A DNA stretch of 41,420 nt from Planctomycetota bacterium (GTDB taxonomy: Bacteria; Planctomycetota; Phycisphaerae; WQYP01): NCBI GenBank assembly GCA_021809365.1, contig JAKBAC010000009.1:1-41420 (forward strand), in the 5' to 3' direction. Made by a program: the position numbers and the translations under genes. The notes beneath the pieces are model-generated. The model made no database searches and was not told the origin of the DNA. It saw nothing but the letters and a program-made list of their open reading frames with translations. Below are positions 1 through 8,785 of this stretch, piece after piece. Numbering within the stretch: the first letter of the stretch is position 1; each line of letters begins with the position of its first letter.

Positions 1-96
1 CGTCAACGTATGTATCCATACGTAATCCTCCTCGCTTCGCGCCCACAACCCCTTGGCCCTCCGTCCACCCGTAATTATGGGTGGAACAGGGCACTA
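1..96 (+). mobile_element. Right part of MITE-like element A (copy A1, cut by window edge)
   Basis: These 96 bases match 2939-3034, the right part of the complete element at 2764-3034, with about six differences. They contain the same small hairpin (CGTATG-TATC-CATACG, 8-23) and the same terminal repeat ending GGAACAGGGCACT. The left end lies outside the window. The last element base appears to be 96, after which element B sequence begins at once, so A1 seems to have inserted into an older copy of element B. It has no coding capacity of its own. Confidence 0.75.
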
Positions 97-151
97 GCCG
101 GCGGTCAAAATTCCTGCGCCATAATTGCTCACGTTATTTCTTCGCGATGCC
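97..151 (+). repeat. Element B, partial copy B1
   Basis: These 55 bases are identical to 11291-11345, the right part of the complete element B copy B2. The outer end (read on the minus strand: GGCATCGCGAAGAAATAAC) starts on the base next to the TAG stop codon of cas4-cas1 (154-152). The inner end at 97 is where element A1 takes over. The missing left part of B1 should lie beyond A1, outside the window. Confidence 0.75.
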
Positions 152-1894
152 CTATCGCGTTGTCAAAAATGAAAGCGTTGCGATATCGCCCACCAGCCAG
201 GCGGAAATCATCCGCGCATGAAGCATCATCATGCGGCGATAGCTCAGGCGATATTCGAACACCGGATGGGTCACCTCGGTATCCATCCGGCGGCCCCACG
301 CGCCAAAGAAAGCACCCCGCCCCGCATCCGTTAATGAACAGCCTGCCGCGGTTTGTAAAAAATGTCCTTCCGTTAATTCGCCGCGATTAAAGGTTGAAAT
401 TGCGATGGAGTCCGCGATGAGCGGGCGGAACGGTTCCATTAAGTCCAATGCCAGGGCGGGTTTTCCGGGCCGCGGCTTATGAAATGCCCCAACCATCGGT
501 TCCAGCCCGGCCAGGCGCAATGCGGTAACACACTCATGCACCAACATGGTGTATCCCCAGGATAGTACGACGTTGATCGGATCGGGCGGTGGACGGCGCT
601 GACGACCATTGGCGTGAAAAAGTTCTGAAACGGGCGGAGAGAAAATTCCTCCGAAGTTGGCGAAATAAATGGCCGCCGCCTGGCCCTCCAAGCCCAGCAG
701 ACTTTCGGCACCGGCGCAGGCCGCCGCCCGTTCAGCCAGGGATCGCATATCCTCAGCCGCGCGCGGATCAAGGTCTTTACGGTTGCGCATCAGGATGGTG
801 CGTTGGTTGCTGATTTTTGCCGAGACCAAAGCGCGTGACAATTCCAGTGCCGTAGTTGGATCGGAAAGTTTCCGCACCTGGGCCTGACGAATCAGCGCGC
901 TGACGGGGTTCATGGGATCGGTCATGGTGATCAGTCGGCCAGCCGCGGATAAGAATGCCACAGGGATATTCTGGCCCGTCAATGCGGTTAATGCCTGCGT
1001 TGAAACCTGTACGCCGCCGAGCACACCCAGAGATTCCAGGTTGGCCAGTGGAATTTCCCGCGCGAGTTTGCCGTCTTTGTCGGTGACACGCAGTGACATG
1101 CCGCGCACACCGATATGCACACCGTCGCGCTGGGCCACGAGGTGAATGGCGTCATCCCGTGGCGGCCAGAGTTTGCGTGGACTGACGGCGTTGGCGCGCT
1201 CAAAATTAACCTCATCCGGCAGGCAGAACGGTTGCAGTGAACAGCGTGGACATTTTGAATCATTAACCAGCGGCGCGGGCCGCGGGCCTGCGGCGCAGTC
1301 GCGGGCGGCCTGGAGTGTGGCCAACGCCTCATGGCGTAAATCGTCAATGACGGGCAGCTCAATGCGGCGGCGCTCGGTGGCGTAGTACAGCGTAATTTTG
1401 GGAACTTCGTAGCCCGCCTCTTCCAATAAAATGGCCTGCAAGCCGGCTTGTACACGATCCGTGGGCCAAGGCATGGCGGGCGGTGGGGCGGCATCGGGTT
1501 CCAGTTCGCCGGGGTCATCCGGTGGTGGCGGTGCGGAGGCATATTGTGGTCGACCTTTTCGGTATTCCACCGGCACCGCGACTTTGCCATTGATTTCCGC
1601 GAGGTCCAGTGTTGCCGTCAGGCCCAGCTTCGCACTGGTCAACGCCAGGCTGCGCAGAGATTTGGGTTTATCGGGATCGGGCGGCAAGGCATCGTTGTTC
1701 GGGGCATCACCATCGGTCTGGGGCGCGTGCCCGTTATCTGCGGCGCTGGGTTTGTCCACGCGCTTATGCACAGCCTTGCCTTTTTCGGTATCGGCGCTGG
1801 GGTAGTAAACGCCTTCGACTTCCATGAGATAAAACAATCGCGGGCAGTATGCGAACTCCGCGACGTGCCGGGCGGGCCACAAGTATTCGTCCAT
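152..1894 (-). CDS. cas4-cas1: CRISPR-associated Cas4-Cas1 fusion (type I-G adaptation)
   Basis: A 580-residue fusion. Cas4 is a PD-(D/E)XK (RecB-like) nuclease that trims prespacers; Cas1 is the integrase that inserts them into the CRISPR array with Cas2. The Cas4 part (about 1-235) has Cys17 in a YCPRL motif and Cys215, Cys218 and Cys224 in CPRC...FC, the usual 4Fe-4S ligands. The Cas1 part (about 240-580) keeps its metal ligands: Glu403 (LEGQAA), His472 (FHKPRPGKP) and Glu487 (DLMEPFRP). The ATG at 1894 follows a GGAGG seven bases upstream. A Pro/Asp-rich stretch (about 48-145) looks like a low-complexity insertion in Cas4. The fused form is characteristic of type I-G. The stop codon touches repeat element B1, and no cas2 follows before the window ends. 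The gene is separated from csb3 by 1.4 kb holding an oppositely oriented transposase, so it may need its own promoter. Confidence 0.95.
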   Translation of the reverse strand: MDEYLWPARHVAEFAYCPRLFYLMEVEGVYYPSADTEKGKAVHKRVDKPSAADNGHAPQTDGDAPNNDALPPDPDKPKSLRSLALTSAKLGLTATLDLAEINGKVAVPVEYRKGRPQYASAPPPPDDPGELEPDAAPPPAMPWPTDRVQAGLQAILLEEAGYEVPKITLYYATERRRIELPVIDDLRHEALATLQAARDCAAGPRPAPLVNDSKCPRCSLQPFCLPDEVNFERANAVSPRKLWPPRDDAIHLVAQRDGVHIGVRGMSLRVTDKDGKLAREIPLANLESLGVLGGVQVSTQALTALTGQNIPVAFLSAAGRLITMTDPMNPVSALIRQAQVRKLSDPTTALELSRALVSAKISNQRTILMRNRKDLDPRAAEDMRSLAERAAACAGAESLLGLEGQAAAIYFANFGGIFSPPVSELFHANGRQRRPPPDPINVVLSWGYTMLVHECVTALRLAGLEPMVGAFHKPRPGKPALALDLMEPFRPLIADSIAISTFNRGELTEGHFLQTAAGCSLTDAGRGAFFGAWGRRMDTEVTHPVFEYRLSYRRMMMLHARMISAWLVGDIATLSFLTTR

Positions 1895-2288
1895 GTCTCA
1901 ACCTCCAGAGGACAAACGGTGAAGCGATACCGAAAAAAAGTCACACCACGCATACAAGGGTCGCCATCGGCCCATCCGTGGTATGTTTTGAGTTCGTCAT
2001 CATGCGTATCCATATCAATAATAGAACATGTATGAGTGCAATAGGAAATATTTTGTAATTATGGGACGGCAGGGGCCGATAATGTGTTGGTTAATGGGGA
2101 TTTGGAAATTGAAGTCGGAAGCCGCACCAATGCGGAAAAGGTGGCCGCGTATGTTTACATCGACGGGCGGATGCGTGGCAAAATCAACCGCGTGCGACAT
2201 AAATGTCGGCGCTAAGACAGGGTATGATCGCGATGTTATGATGTTGTGCACGAATAGACCGTCCACGGTAAAAATGAAGGGAGAATCA
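1895..2288. other. Intergenic region between cas4-cas1 and the transposase, with a possible ORF remnant
   Basis: No complete gene is supported here. On the plus strand, 2045-2217 is open in one frame and ends with a protein-like stretch (NVLVNGDLEIEVGS, then basic residues up to the stop) but has no convincing start codon. It may be the tail of a gene lost when the mobile DNA arrived. I do not recognise the family. No clear promoter for cas4-cas1 was found on the minus strand. Confidence 0.3.
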
Positions 2289-3170
2289 ATGTTGCCAGAT
2301 GACAAACCCATTATCGCGTGGCATTTTATTTTTTGCACATACGGATTTTGGTTGCCCAATGACCCGCGTGGTTCATGGTCGCGGTTTGTCCGATCACCCG
2401 ATATTTTCGCGGCGGGCGGGGCGGCGACCGGGGGCGGGAATATCCGCCGATCAGTTGCGGGGGCCGGTCATAATGTCGCCGCACGATTACTTGCCAAACA
2501 GGCGCTGTATCATCCGCCGGTGCGTTTGACCGGATTGCAGGCGCTGGCGGCGGTGCGCGGAATAGAGGCTGCGGTTCGGGAAAAGCAACATGTTGTGCGG
2601 GCGCTGGCGATCATGCCGGATCATGTACATATAGTAATGAATGTCCATCATTTGCCGACGAAGCATGTGATCCGGCACCTGAAAGCCCGGGCCACGCAGT
2701 CCATGAGCGCGGCCGGCATTCATCCATTGGCCGCCTTGGCCGACCCTGCCGGCCGCATGCCCTAGTGCCCTGTTCCCTCCGTAATTACGGGTTGATTGGC
2801 CTCAAACCGGCCAGATGCCAGGAGTCGGCGGCGGAAACCGGGTTCGTAAACCCCTTGAGCCGACGCGACGCCGCAGATGGCCGATTTCAGGCCAACCCTA
2901 CGGGCGGGGGCCAAGGAGCCGCGGGCTTTGTCCATCGTCGTCAACGTATGTATCCATACGCAATCCTCCTCGATTCGCGCCCACAACCCCTTGGCCCTCC
3001 GTCAACCCGTAATTACGGAAGGAACAGGGCACTGGCCCTGGGCGAGAAATCATTGGTGTGTGTTTGTGCATTCAACAGAGTTGGAGCATGTGATTCGATA
3101 TGTTGAAAACAATCCGATCAAAGCCGGTTTGAAGGCGCAGCGATGGAAGTTCGTTACGCCCCGCCGTTAG
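2289..3170 (+). pseudogene. REP-associated (IS200/IS605-like, Y1) transposase, split by an insertion
   Basis: This is a tyrosine (HUH-superfamily) transposase of the RAYT/IS200-like type, which acts on single-stranded hairpin DNA. The first part (2289-2763) reads WHFIFCTYGFWLPNDPRGSW and carries the HUH motif in MPDHVHIVMN. It then hits a TAG created by the insertion at 2764. The C-terminal part resumes at 3040 (WARNHWCVFVHS...IRYVENNPIKAGL...FVTP). Joining 2763 to 3040, which removes the 271-bp element and one copy of GCCCT, gives an unbroken frame of 202 codons including stop, a normal length for the family. The ATG at 2289 has an AGGGAGA ribosome site. The catalytic Tyr was not pinpointed. 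The gene lies opposite to the cas operon between csb3 and cas4-cas1, so it is a secondary arrival. It is inactive as it stands unless the MITE excises precisely. Confidence 0.85.
2764..3034. mobile_element. MITE-like non-autonomous element A (copy A2) with inverted ends and 5-bp target duplication
   Basis: A 271-bp segment with terminal inverted repeats of about 33 bp and one mismatch: AGTGCCCTGTTCC at 2764 and GGAACAGGGCACT ending at 3033. The repeats contain the palindrome CCCGTAATTACGGG. The direct repeat GCCCT flanks it at 2759-2763 and 3035-3039. An inner hairpin (CGTATG-TATC-CATACG) lies at 2946-2961. It has no transposase gene, so it must be moved in trans. A second copy runs off the window at 1-96. 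Removing the element plus one GCCCT restores the transposase frame exactly, which confirms the boundaries. Confidence 0.85.
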
Positions 3171-3290
3171 CGCCGGCATTTATGCCGCCGGTGATGTTTT
3201 CTCATTGCCGGTCAACGGCGGCACAAACCCCGAATCCACAATGTCGCCCGGCACCAACGATGATGGGGCCGGGGATGCGGTTTGGGAATG

Positions 3291-4226
3291 TCAGACGGGA
3301 AACGCAGGGGTGAAATTTCGGAACTTGCCCGTCGTGATGCGTTCACAACGATAGACGGCCTGAATGCCAAGGTCGGATGGGCGCACGCGATTATTGGACG
3401 GGCCTTCGTCTTGAATCAACTGGCTTGCCAAGAGGGATCGGGCCGTATCGAGGCTGATGGGCGTGCCCCAGATTGGGAACGAGAAGCGAGGGTTGCCATG
3501 GCGTGGAAAAGTAAATCCGGTAGTACCGAGAACGCTTCCCGCCCCTGCAACCGGAAATAGCGGCAGGGCCTCGACGGCAAGGCGGTTGGCCCCTCTGACC
3601 GTCAGAACCGTCTCTTTGCTCGGGTTTTTCCAGCGCAGTGCGTATAATCGATCCTCGCAGGCATCCCAACGCATCCCGAGTCGTTCGTCCGCTGGCACCC
3701 ATGGCTCAACAAGGGCACTGCGGATTTGGTCGCCCGAAGTTTCGGTCACCAGATCCCGCATGGTCCTGAGAAAATGCTGATGCCCTGCTCCCTGCATCGT
3801 ACGGAATGCTGTATCCTGCACCTTGCCCTTATCGTCACACCATGCGGCAGACCCAAAGGCCGCCATAAAATCGGCGGATGCGCGGTCTAGAATGCTTGCG
3901 GATTTGGCAGCGGCGCTTTCTGGTTCCAAGAATCTGTGTGCGTCAACTGATGGATTATCTGCAAACGCCAATGCCTCAATTCCACGAGATTTTCCGAGAG
4001 CCGCGACCAGGGTAGAAAACCAAGTATCCTCCCGACCAATCGGAAATTGCAGCACGGGCCGCCACGCACCACCGCTCGACCGCCAACACATGCGGATTTG
4101 CTCGGACGGTAGCGCGAGCGACAAAACTCGAAAAGTGCCCAGTGCAGCCAGGAAGGCCAACATGTTTCCGCCGGTCAGGCCGGTTAGCATGACCTCTGCC
4201 TTCTGATGATGTCCTTCGCGCGTCAT
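3291..4226 (-). CDS. csb3: Csb3-like (GSU0052/Cas8-type) subunit of the type I-G Cascade complex
   Basis: A 311-residue protein in the position of Csb3 of the Dpsyc-type I-G systems. Members of this group are thought to act as the Cas8-like large subunit of the interference complex. The N-terminus LTGLTGGNMLAFLAALGTFR is the typical small hydrophobic opening of Csb3/Csx17 proteins. The middle stretch MRWDACEDRLYALRW followed by TVRGANRLAVEALPLFP is also family-like. The ATG at 4226 overlaps the cas3 stop as ATGA and has a GGAGG ten bases upstream inside cas3, which supports this start over longer options. It is much shorter than Csx17, so Csb3 is preferred, but the family call rests on motif memory and gene order. 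It is the last gene of the csb1-csb2-cas3-csb3 block before the mobile DNA. Confidence 0.75.
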   Translation of the reverse strand: MTREGHHQKAEVMLTGLTGGNMLAFLAALGTFRVLSLALPSEQIRMCWRSSGGAWRPVLQFPIGREDTWFSTLVAALGKSRGIEALAFADNPSVDAHRFLEPESAAAKSASILDRASADFMAAFGSAAWCDDKGKVQDTAFRTMQGAGHQHFLRTMRDLVTETSGDQIRSALVEPWVPADERLGMRWDACEDRLYALRWKNPSKETVLTVRGANRLAVEALPLFPVAGAGSVLGTTGFTFPRHGNPRFSFPIWGTPISLDTARSLLASQLIQDEGPSNNRVRPSDLGIQAVYRCERITTGKFRNFTPAFPV

Positions 4227-7222
4227 GAAACCGCGTCCTCCGGTACCTCTTCGGCAACGATGGATGCCGTGGTCGGGTTTGCGCTGGCTTCCCAATCGGC
4301 GAGCCGTAGCACGGATTCAAGGTAGGCCAGGCCCCACCAACCAAAATGTCGCGTTAAGAACCAGAATCGGTCGGGAATCCCGGAGCCGAGGTGGTGTGGC
4401 TTGGGCAGATTGTCACGGAATTCCGCCGTTAATTTAACGGGCGGATCGAAATTGGCGGGCGACACGATATCTTCCGGAGCGGCGTCCTCCCGTACCGGCG
4501 CGAAGGGGCGTGCGTGGCCATGATGTGCGGCAATAACATGAAGCAGCAGTTCGCGGAGAACTGCGTCCGCTGGGAGCCTGTCCGCCAAGCAATTCTGGAC
4601 AATTTGCAGCGAGATCATCTCGTGCCGAAAGTCCGGCTTACTGTCTGAGCGCGTTTCCGACTTTGCAAGGGGCTGTATATCAATATTGCCCAAAATTTCC
4701 TGGAACCGAGGATCAAGTTTTCCGAGATCATGCCAGTGGCCGGCTTGTTCCAAAGCGTCCTGTAAATAGGTGGGCAGGCCATACGCGAATTTTCGCGCGG
4801 CCGTCCCGACATCCTTAAGGTGGCTCGCGAGCAATACCGGCGCATCTGAATCCGAGGCTGTATCCTCACCGGACGCCAAATCGTCCACCTCAATGGCCGT
4901 CCCCGGAATGGCGATGATCCACGACCCTGTCGCAATTGGGTGGGACCTTATATATTTTGGCCTTATCGCGAGTTCGACGGCCTTACAGACCTTGGCGAAT
5001 CTTTTAAGCGTTGATTCTTCGGCCTCGGTTCCGCCGTCGGGCACCGCCGCCAATGCTGCCCTGAGTGATTCAATATCCGGAGAATCCGCATCATCATCTG
5101 TATCAACTTTATCCAGCCACTCCGCAAGAGGTCGGGCGGCATCCACAAGTGGGGGCTGCTGGAGAACTGTTTTGTTGACCCGCAAAAATATTCCACTGGT
5201 TCCGGCAGCGCTTTCTCGTGGCCGGGCGATCCAGGCCGCCTCTTCAGCACGGTCAAACGGCACGCCATCCAAGCCAGTCCCAAGTGCATTCGGGATCTTT
5301 CCGTCCGACGGCATCGATAATATGACCAGGTCGTTTGGCCGGATCAGGTCACGGGGTTCGGAATCAGTAATTAATTTCCACTCGCCGCCACGGAATCGGA
5401 GAAATGGCAATCCTTTGGCGGTGTCGGACCTCGATTTGGATTCCTCGTCAACCGCAGCCCCCTCAACATCCTCATCGCCAACTGGCAACCCGCTCCTGCG
5501 CAATAGATAATCCCGCAGGCGGAAGATTGGTACACTTAGACATTCCTGTTTTCCCACTGGGCAAAGTTCGCAATAGGCGGCAGCTGTTTCGTCATCCGCC
5601 AGCGGCTTGCCATCCGCGCCGGCAATATCCACGCGGAATGCCACGCGCACCTCCGGTTGACCGCGGCCAACGCCATGCAAATAGGCCGGAACATCAATAT
5701 CCGGTACCGGGTGGGGGGCGGTCTGGCAGAGAATATCAACATGCGACGGCATAAGAATCGGCGCATCGGGGTGTGGTGCCAGCATGGGATCGAGCGTGTC
5801 ATGATTTAATGAGCGGACAATTTCCCCAATGGCGGAGATTCCGAAGTTTACGATTCTGGGTTCCGCCGAATCCTTGGCCTGTGTCAGGAGCCACTTCCAG
5901 GTTTCGGCGATTGCTTTTCCGTAAATCGGGTCGTTTGCTGTATCGGCAATGTCTTGCTTGTTGGCGAGGATAACCGCATTTGTTTTGCCCACTAGCCCCA
6001 GGCGATCCAGCCGACCGAACCGCTGAATCAGTGCGTCGATGCTTGCACACTGCGTGACAAGAAAATCAAAGCTGAAATCCGCTCCAACCTCGAGGCATTG
6101 TGTGGTGACGACAACGATGGGCCGAGATGGCTCCTCCGGCTTGACCGCTCGCAGGGATTTTGATATTTGATTCACCAGATCGTCGCGGTCAATCGGACGC
6201 ATGCGACCAGTCAGCAGTACGACTTCGCAGCCGGCCAATTCTTTTACTGTATTCAGGGCGTTTGCTATTTCATGGGCCGTATTAACCCGGTTTACCATCA
6301 CCGCAATACGTTTGCAGCCGCTGCCGATTGCCTCACTGGCCAGTGCGGACGCCCTTTTGATCAGTGCGGAGTTGCCACCATTATCGATTGATTCCAGTCT
6401 GGCCGATTTCTCGGCGGTAGATCGCTTGATGATTTTCGGATCATCCAGCGCCGCAGCACGCTCTTGTGCGGTCGGGAACTTGTCCAGCGCGTTACCAGCC
6501 GCATCCGCCAACGGTGCTGTGGCGCTCATAACTACGATCTTAAGAGGTGGGGCAATCGCCACTTTTCCATACGACCATTTGTCTTTATCCAGGTAGTTCC
6601 GCACACTCGAAACGGTTTGCATGAAGGGCTGGGCGCAGTGAGCTTCATCCAAAATGATCAGGCTGTCATAGGCCGCCATGGCCGCGTGAACCGGAGCAAT
6701 CAGCGGTGACCCGACGTAGGAACGGAATAGAAGTCGCGAGCCGATCTGGTCAACGGTGGACGTAATCACCGCCGGTTGCAAGGGATTTCCCGACCAGTGC
6801 TGATGCGTGCGTGCGATTCCACCGCGCAACTTTGCCACGGCAAGCGGCGTTGTTCCACCGGAAACGCTGCGTAATTTCTCGGCAACGGTTTTGAGAATAC
6901 CGCTTTTGGCCGCGTCCAGCTTCGCGGCGAGCCGTGCTGCCCGTTCAAATGCCTCATCGACCACAATGCGTCGATCCACCACGAAAAATATTCTACGGCG
7001 CGCGGTTCGCTGAAGCAGAGGAATCTGAGCCTGAATCGCCAGCGCAAAAACTGCGATGTCAATGCAGGCTGTTTTGCCGCTGGCCGTGGGCAGATCAATC
7101 ACTTGCGGCCAATCAGCACCGGCGGCGATCCTTTCCAACAACATGCGCTGCCATGGAAACGGCTCGTGTTCATTTACCACTCTAGAGAATTCTGCAAAAT
7201 CAGCGGGCGAGAGATCAGCCAT
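4223..7222 (-). CDS. cas3: Cas3 helicase-nuclease, helicase domain first and HD domain at the C-terminus
   Basis: A 999-residue effector that unwinds and degrades target DNA after Cascade recognition. Superfamily 2 helicase motifs: Walker A PTASGKT (45-51), DEAH (192-195), SATA (233-236) and QRFGRLDR (400-407). The HD phosphohydrolase domain lies at the C-terminus: HD in WHDLGK (about 831-832) and HH in AAHHGHARPF (about 900-901). This helicase-then-HD order is the one expected for the GSU0051-type Cas3 of I-G systems, the reverse of most Cas3 proteins. The chosen ATG at 7222 has a GGGAG six bases upstream and overlaps the csb2 3' end by 8 bases. An in-frame start 42 bases earlier lacks such support. 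Translational coupling with csb2 and csb3 is likely. Confidence 0.93.
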   Translation of the reverse strand: MADLSPADFAEFSRVVNEHEPFPWQRMLLERIAAGADWPQVIDLPTASGKTACIDIAVFALAIQAQIPLLQRTARRRIFFVVDRRIVVDEAFERAARLAAKLDAAKSGILKTVAEKLRSVSGGTTPLAVAKLRGGIARTHQHWSGNPLQPAVITSTVDQIGSRLLFRSYVGSPLIAPVHAAMAAYDSLIILDEAHCAQPFMQTVSSVRNYLDKDKWSYGKVAIAPPLKIVVMSATAPLADAAGNALDKFPTAQERAAALDDPKIIKRSTAEKSARLESIDNGGNSALIKRASALASEAIGSGCKRIAVMVNRVNTAHEIANALNTVKELAGCEVVLLTGRMRPIDRDDLVNQISKSLRAVKPEEPSRPIVVVTTQCLEVGADFSFDFLVTQCASIDALIQRFGRLDRLGLVGKTNAVILANKQDIADTANDPIYGKAIAETWKWLLTQAKDSAEPRIVNFGISAIGEIVRSLNHDTLDPMLAPHPDAPILMPSHVDILCQTAPHPVPDIDVPAYLHGVGRGQPEVRVAFRVDIAGADGKPLADDETAAAYCELCPVGKQECLSVPIFRLRDYLLRRSGLPVGDEDVEGAAVDEESKSRSDTAKGLPFLRFRGGEWKLITDSEPRDLIRPNDLVILSMPSDGKIPNALGTGLDGVPFDRAEEAAWIARPRESAAGTSGIFLRVNKTVLQQPPLVDAARPLAEWLDKVDTDDDADSPDIESLRAALAAVPDGGTEAEESTLKRFAKVCKAVELAIRPKYIRSHPIATGSWIIAIPGTAIEVDDLASGEDTASDSDAPVLLASHLKDVGTAARKFAYGLPTYLQDALEQAGHWHDLGKLDPRFQEILGNIDIQPLAKSETRSDSKPDFRHEMISLQIVQNCLADRLPADAVLRELLLHVIAAHHGHARPFAPVREDAAPEDIVSPANFDPPVKLTAEFRDNLPKPHHLGSGIPDRFWFLTRHFGWWGLAYLESVLRLADWEASANPTTASIVAEEVPEDAVS

Positions 7223-8783
7223 TGTTTTCTCCCGGGAACAAGGGCTTGAATAGGCCGTATCCACGATACCGTCCCGCCCCCAGAATTACCGGGCCGATCA
7301 CGGGTTCCGGAAATAGGATACGTGCGTGCAACTGGCGGCGCAAGCTGCCATCCTTTCGAGCCAGCCGTGCAAACTGATATGCCGTAGGCACGCCGTATTT
7401 AACAAAGCTCACGTGGGAAATGTTGACGTGCTCTGGCTCCGGCAAACCGATGCGCGTGCACGCTCTTTTTAACATTTCTCTGATTTCATTCTCGTAGCCG
7501 TCCACGTCCTTGGCTTTCGGGTGTTCATCGAAGGAAACCGGGGTAACTGAGGCCCAAGTTCTACTGCCTTCATGGCCGCCGGTCCAAGTAGAAGCACGGA
7601 TGTTGTGTAAAGCCGGATACTCACGCTCCGGTACCAACTTCCATTTTCCAATGCGGCCCAGCACCAGCCCGTCCTCTGAGATTTGTGCCATTATACGTGA
7701 AAGCAAGAGGCGGTCTTTGGCGGCGACATTCCCGGGCAATGCCAGGGCGACGCCAAGAATGTGTCCGTCGGCGTGTTCTCGGCCAACAAAGGGCAGTGGA
7801 AGAATCGCACAGTGCGGTTGATCGCTGGGTGTGGAAGTAGAATCGGGTTTATGGCCGCTGATAAATTCGGGGATTGGTCCAAGCGGCTCTGCAGCCTTTA
7901 ACATGGCTCTACGCAGGCCACCGATCAAGGCCGCCGAACTAAGAATGTCCATTCTTGGGTGGGCGTTCTCGAGCGGCCGGAGGCCGAGTATCAGTAGATT
8001 ACCGTTCCACACGCTGTGCGGAGGCACCTCCGAAGATTGCCGCGCAGTGCGGTAACCGGTTGTAATCTGAAAATCGGGGCGGACGGGCTGTGGCCGTGTC
8101 CCCCCGAATCGGGTTGCAAGTTCCCGTTTTGCCTCTTTTTTTGCCTTACCCTTTACAGTTGCGATCAGCGCATCTAAACGGTCAAACTCGGCCATATCAT
8201 CGGACCTGTATAGCCGACGCAATTCATCCAAGCTGCCGGGCGTGACCGCACGGAGTTTCTCCTGCGGCTTGAGATCGTCGGGAATCCAGCGGCCGTGCGT
8301 TTCGGAAATCACGGGGTTTTCAGCGAGCCACATCCGCACCAATGATGACGAGTGGCCGATGCGTGTGACCTTGCCGCAGACGCCTTGCAGCGCTTGTGTC
8401 GTTCCCGTATCCGGATTGGCATCTGTCCAACAGTAATAAACCACCGGATCATCCGGGCGGACACGCGGAAAATCACGCGGCTGGCGGGAACGCAGGATTG
8501 GCAACGGCGCTCCTGCGGGACCAAGATCGTCGTTTACGGGTACGTAGTGGGTGACTGTTGAGCGTGGCTGTGCGGGCGTCGCCAAAATCGTAGGCGGATT
8601 ATCGATTTTCTCAATAAACTTCAGCGCCATTGCTTCCGCTGAATCCTCGCCGGTTTCAAAATGCGCTGCCGCCATCGCCATGAACACCCTTGCCGGATGT
8701 GGCGGCCATTCCGGCTTATCGCGTGCGGATGGATGCGTCGCAACGTAGTAGCCCGTCAGGAATTCGATTCCCAAGCACAGCAT
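7215..8783 (-). CDS. csb2: Csb2 (GSU0054-type), Cas5-Cas6 fusion-like Cascade subunit
   Basis: A 522-residue protein of the Csb2 family, in which a Cas5-like N-terminal half is joined to a Cas6-like C-terminal half. It is thought to process pre-crRNA and to cap the crRNA 5' handle. The N-terminus MLCLGIEFLTGYYVATHP followed by EWPPHPARVFMAM is typical. The C-terminus ends with a Gly-rich Cas6-type loop, VILGAGRYRGYGLFKPL. The ATG at 8783 is preceded by GGAGAG six bases upstream; a TTG six bases earlier is also possible. It starts 3 bases after the csb1 stop and overlaps cas3 by 8 bases, so it is an inner gene of the operon. The catalytic residues of the Cas6 part cannot be assigned by eye. 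Confidence 0.88.
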   Translation of the reverse strand: MLCLGIEFLTGYYVATHPSARDKPEWPPHPARVFMAMAAAHFETGEDSAEAMALKFIEKIDNPPTILATPAQPRSTVTHYVPVNDDLGPAGAPLPILRSRQPRDFPRVRPDDPVVYYCWTDANPDTGTTQALQGVCGKVTRIGHSSSLVRMWLAENPVISETHGRWIPDDLKPQEKLRAVTPGSLDELRRLYRSDDMAEFDRLDALIATVKGKAKKEAKRELATRFGGTRPQPVRPDFQITTGYRTARQSSEVPPHSVWNGNLLILGLRPLENAHPRMDILSSAALIGGLRRAMLKAAEPLGPIPEFISGHKPDSTSTPSDQPHCAILPLPFVGREHADGHILGVALALPGNVAAKDRLLLSRIMAQISEDGLVLGRIGKWKLVPEREYPALHNIRASTWTGGHEGSRTWASVTPVSFDEHPKAKDVDGYENEIREMLKRACTRIGLPEPEHVNISHVSFVKYGVPTAYQFARLARKDGSLRRQLHARILFPEPVIGPVILGAGRYRGYGLFKPLFPGENNG

Positions 8784-8785
8784 CT

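Noticed and set aside
1448..2035. 195-codon plus-strand frame across the cas4-cas1 5' region
   Set aside because: Antisense to the well-supported Cas4 domain, with no start signal or motif.
4770..5510. 246-codon open frame on the plus strand inside cas3
   Set aside because: It is antisense to clear cas3 coding sequence, has a composition typical of a reverse-strand shadow, and has no recognisable motif.
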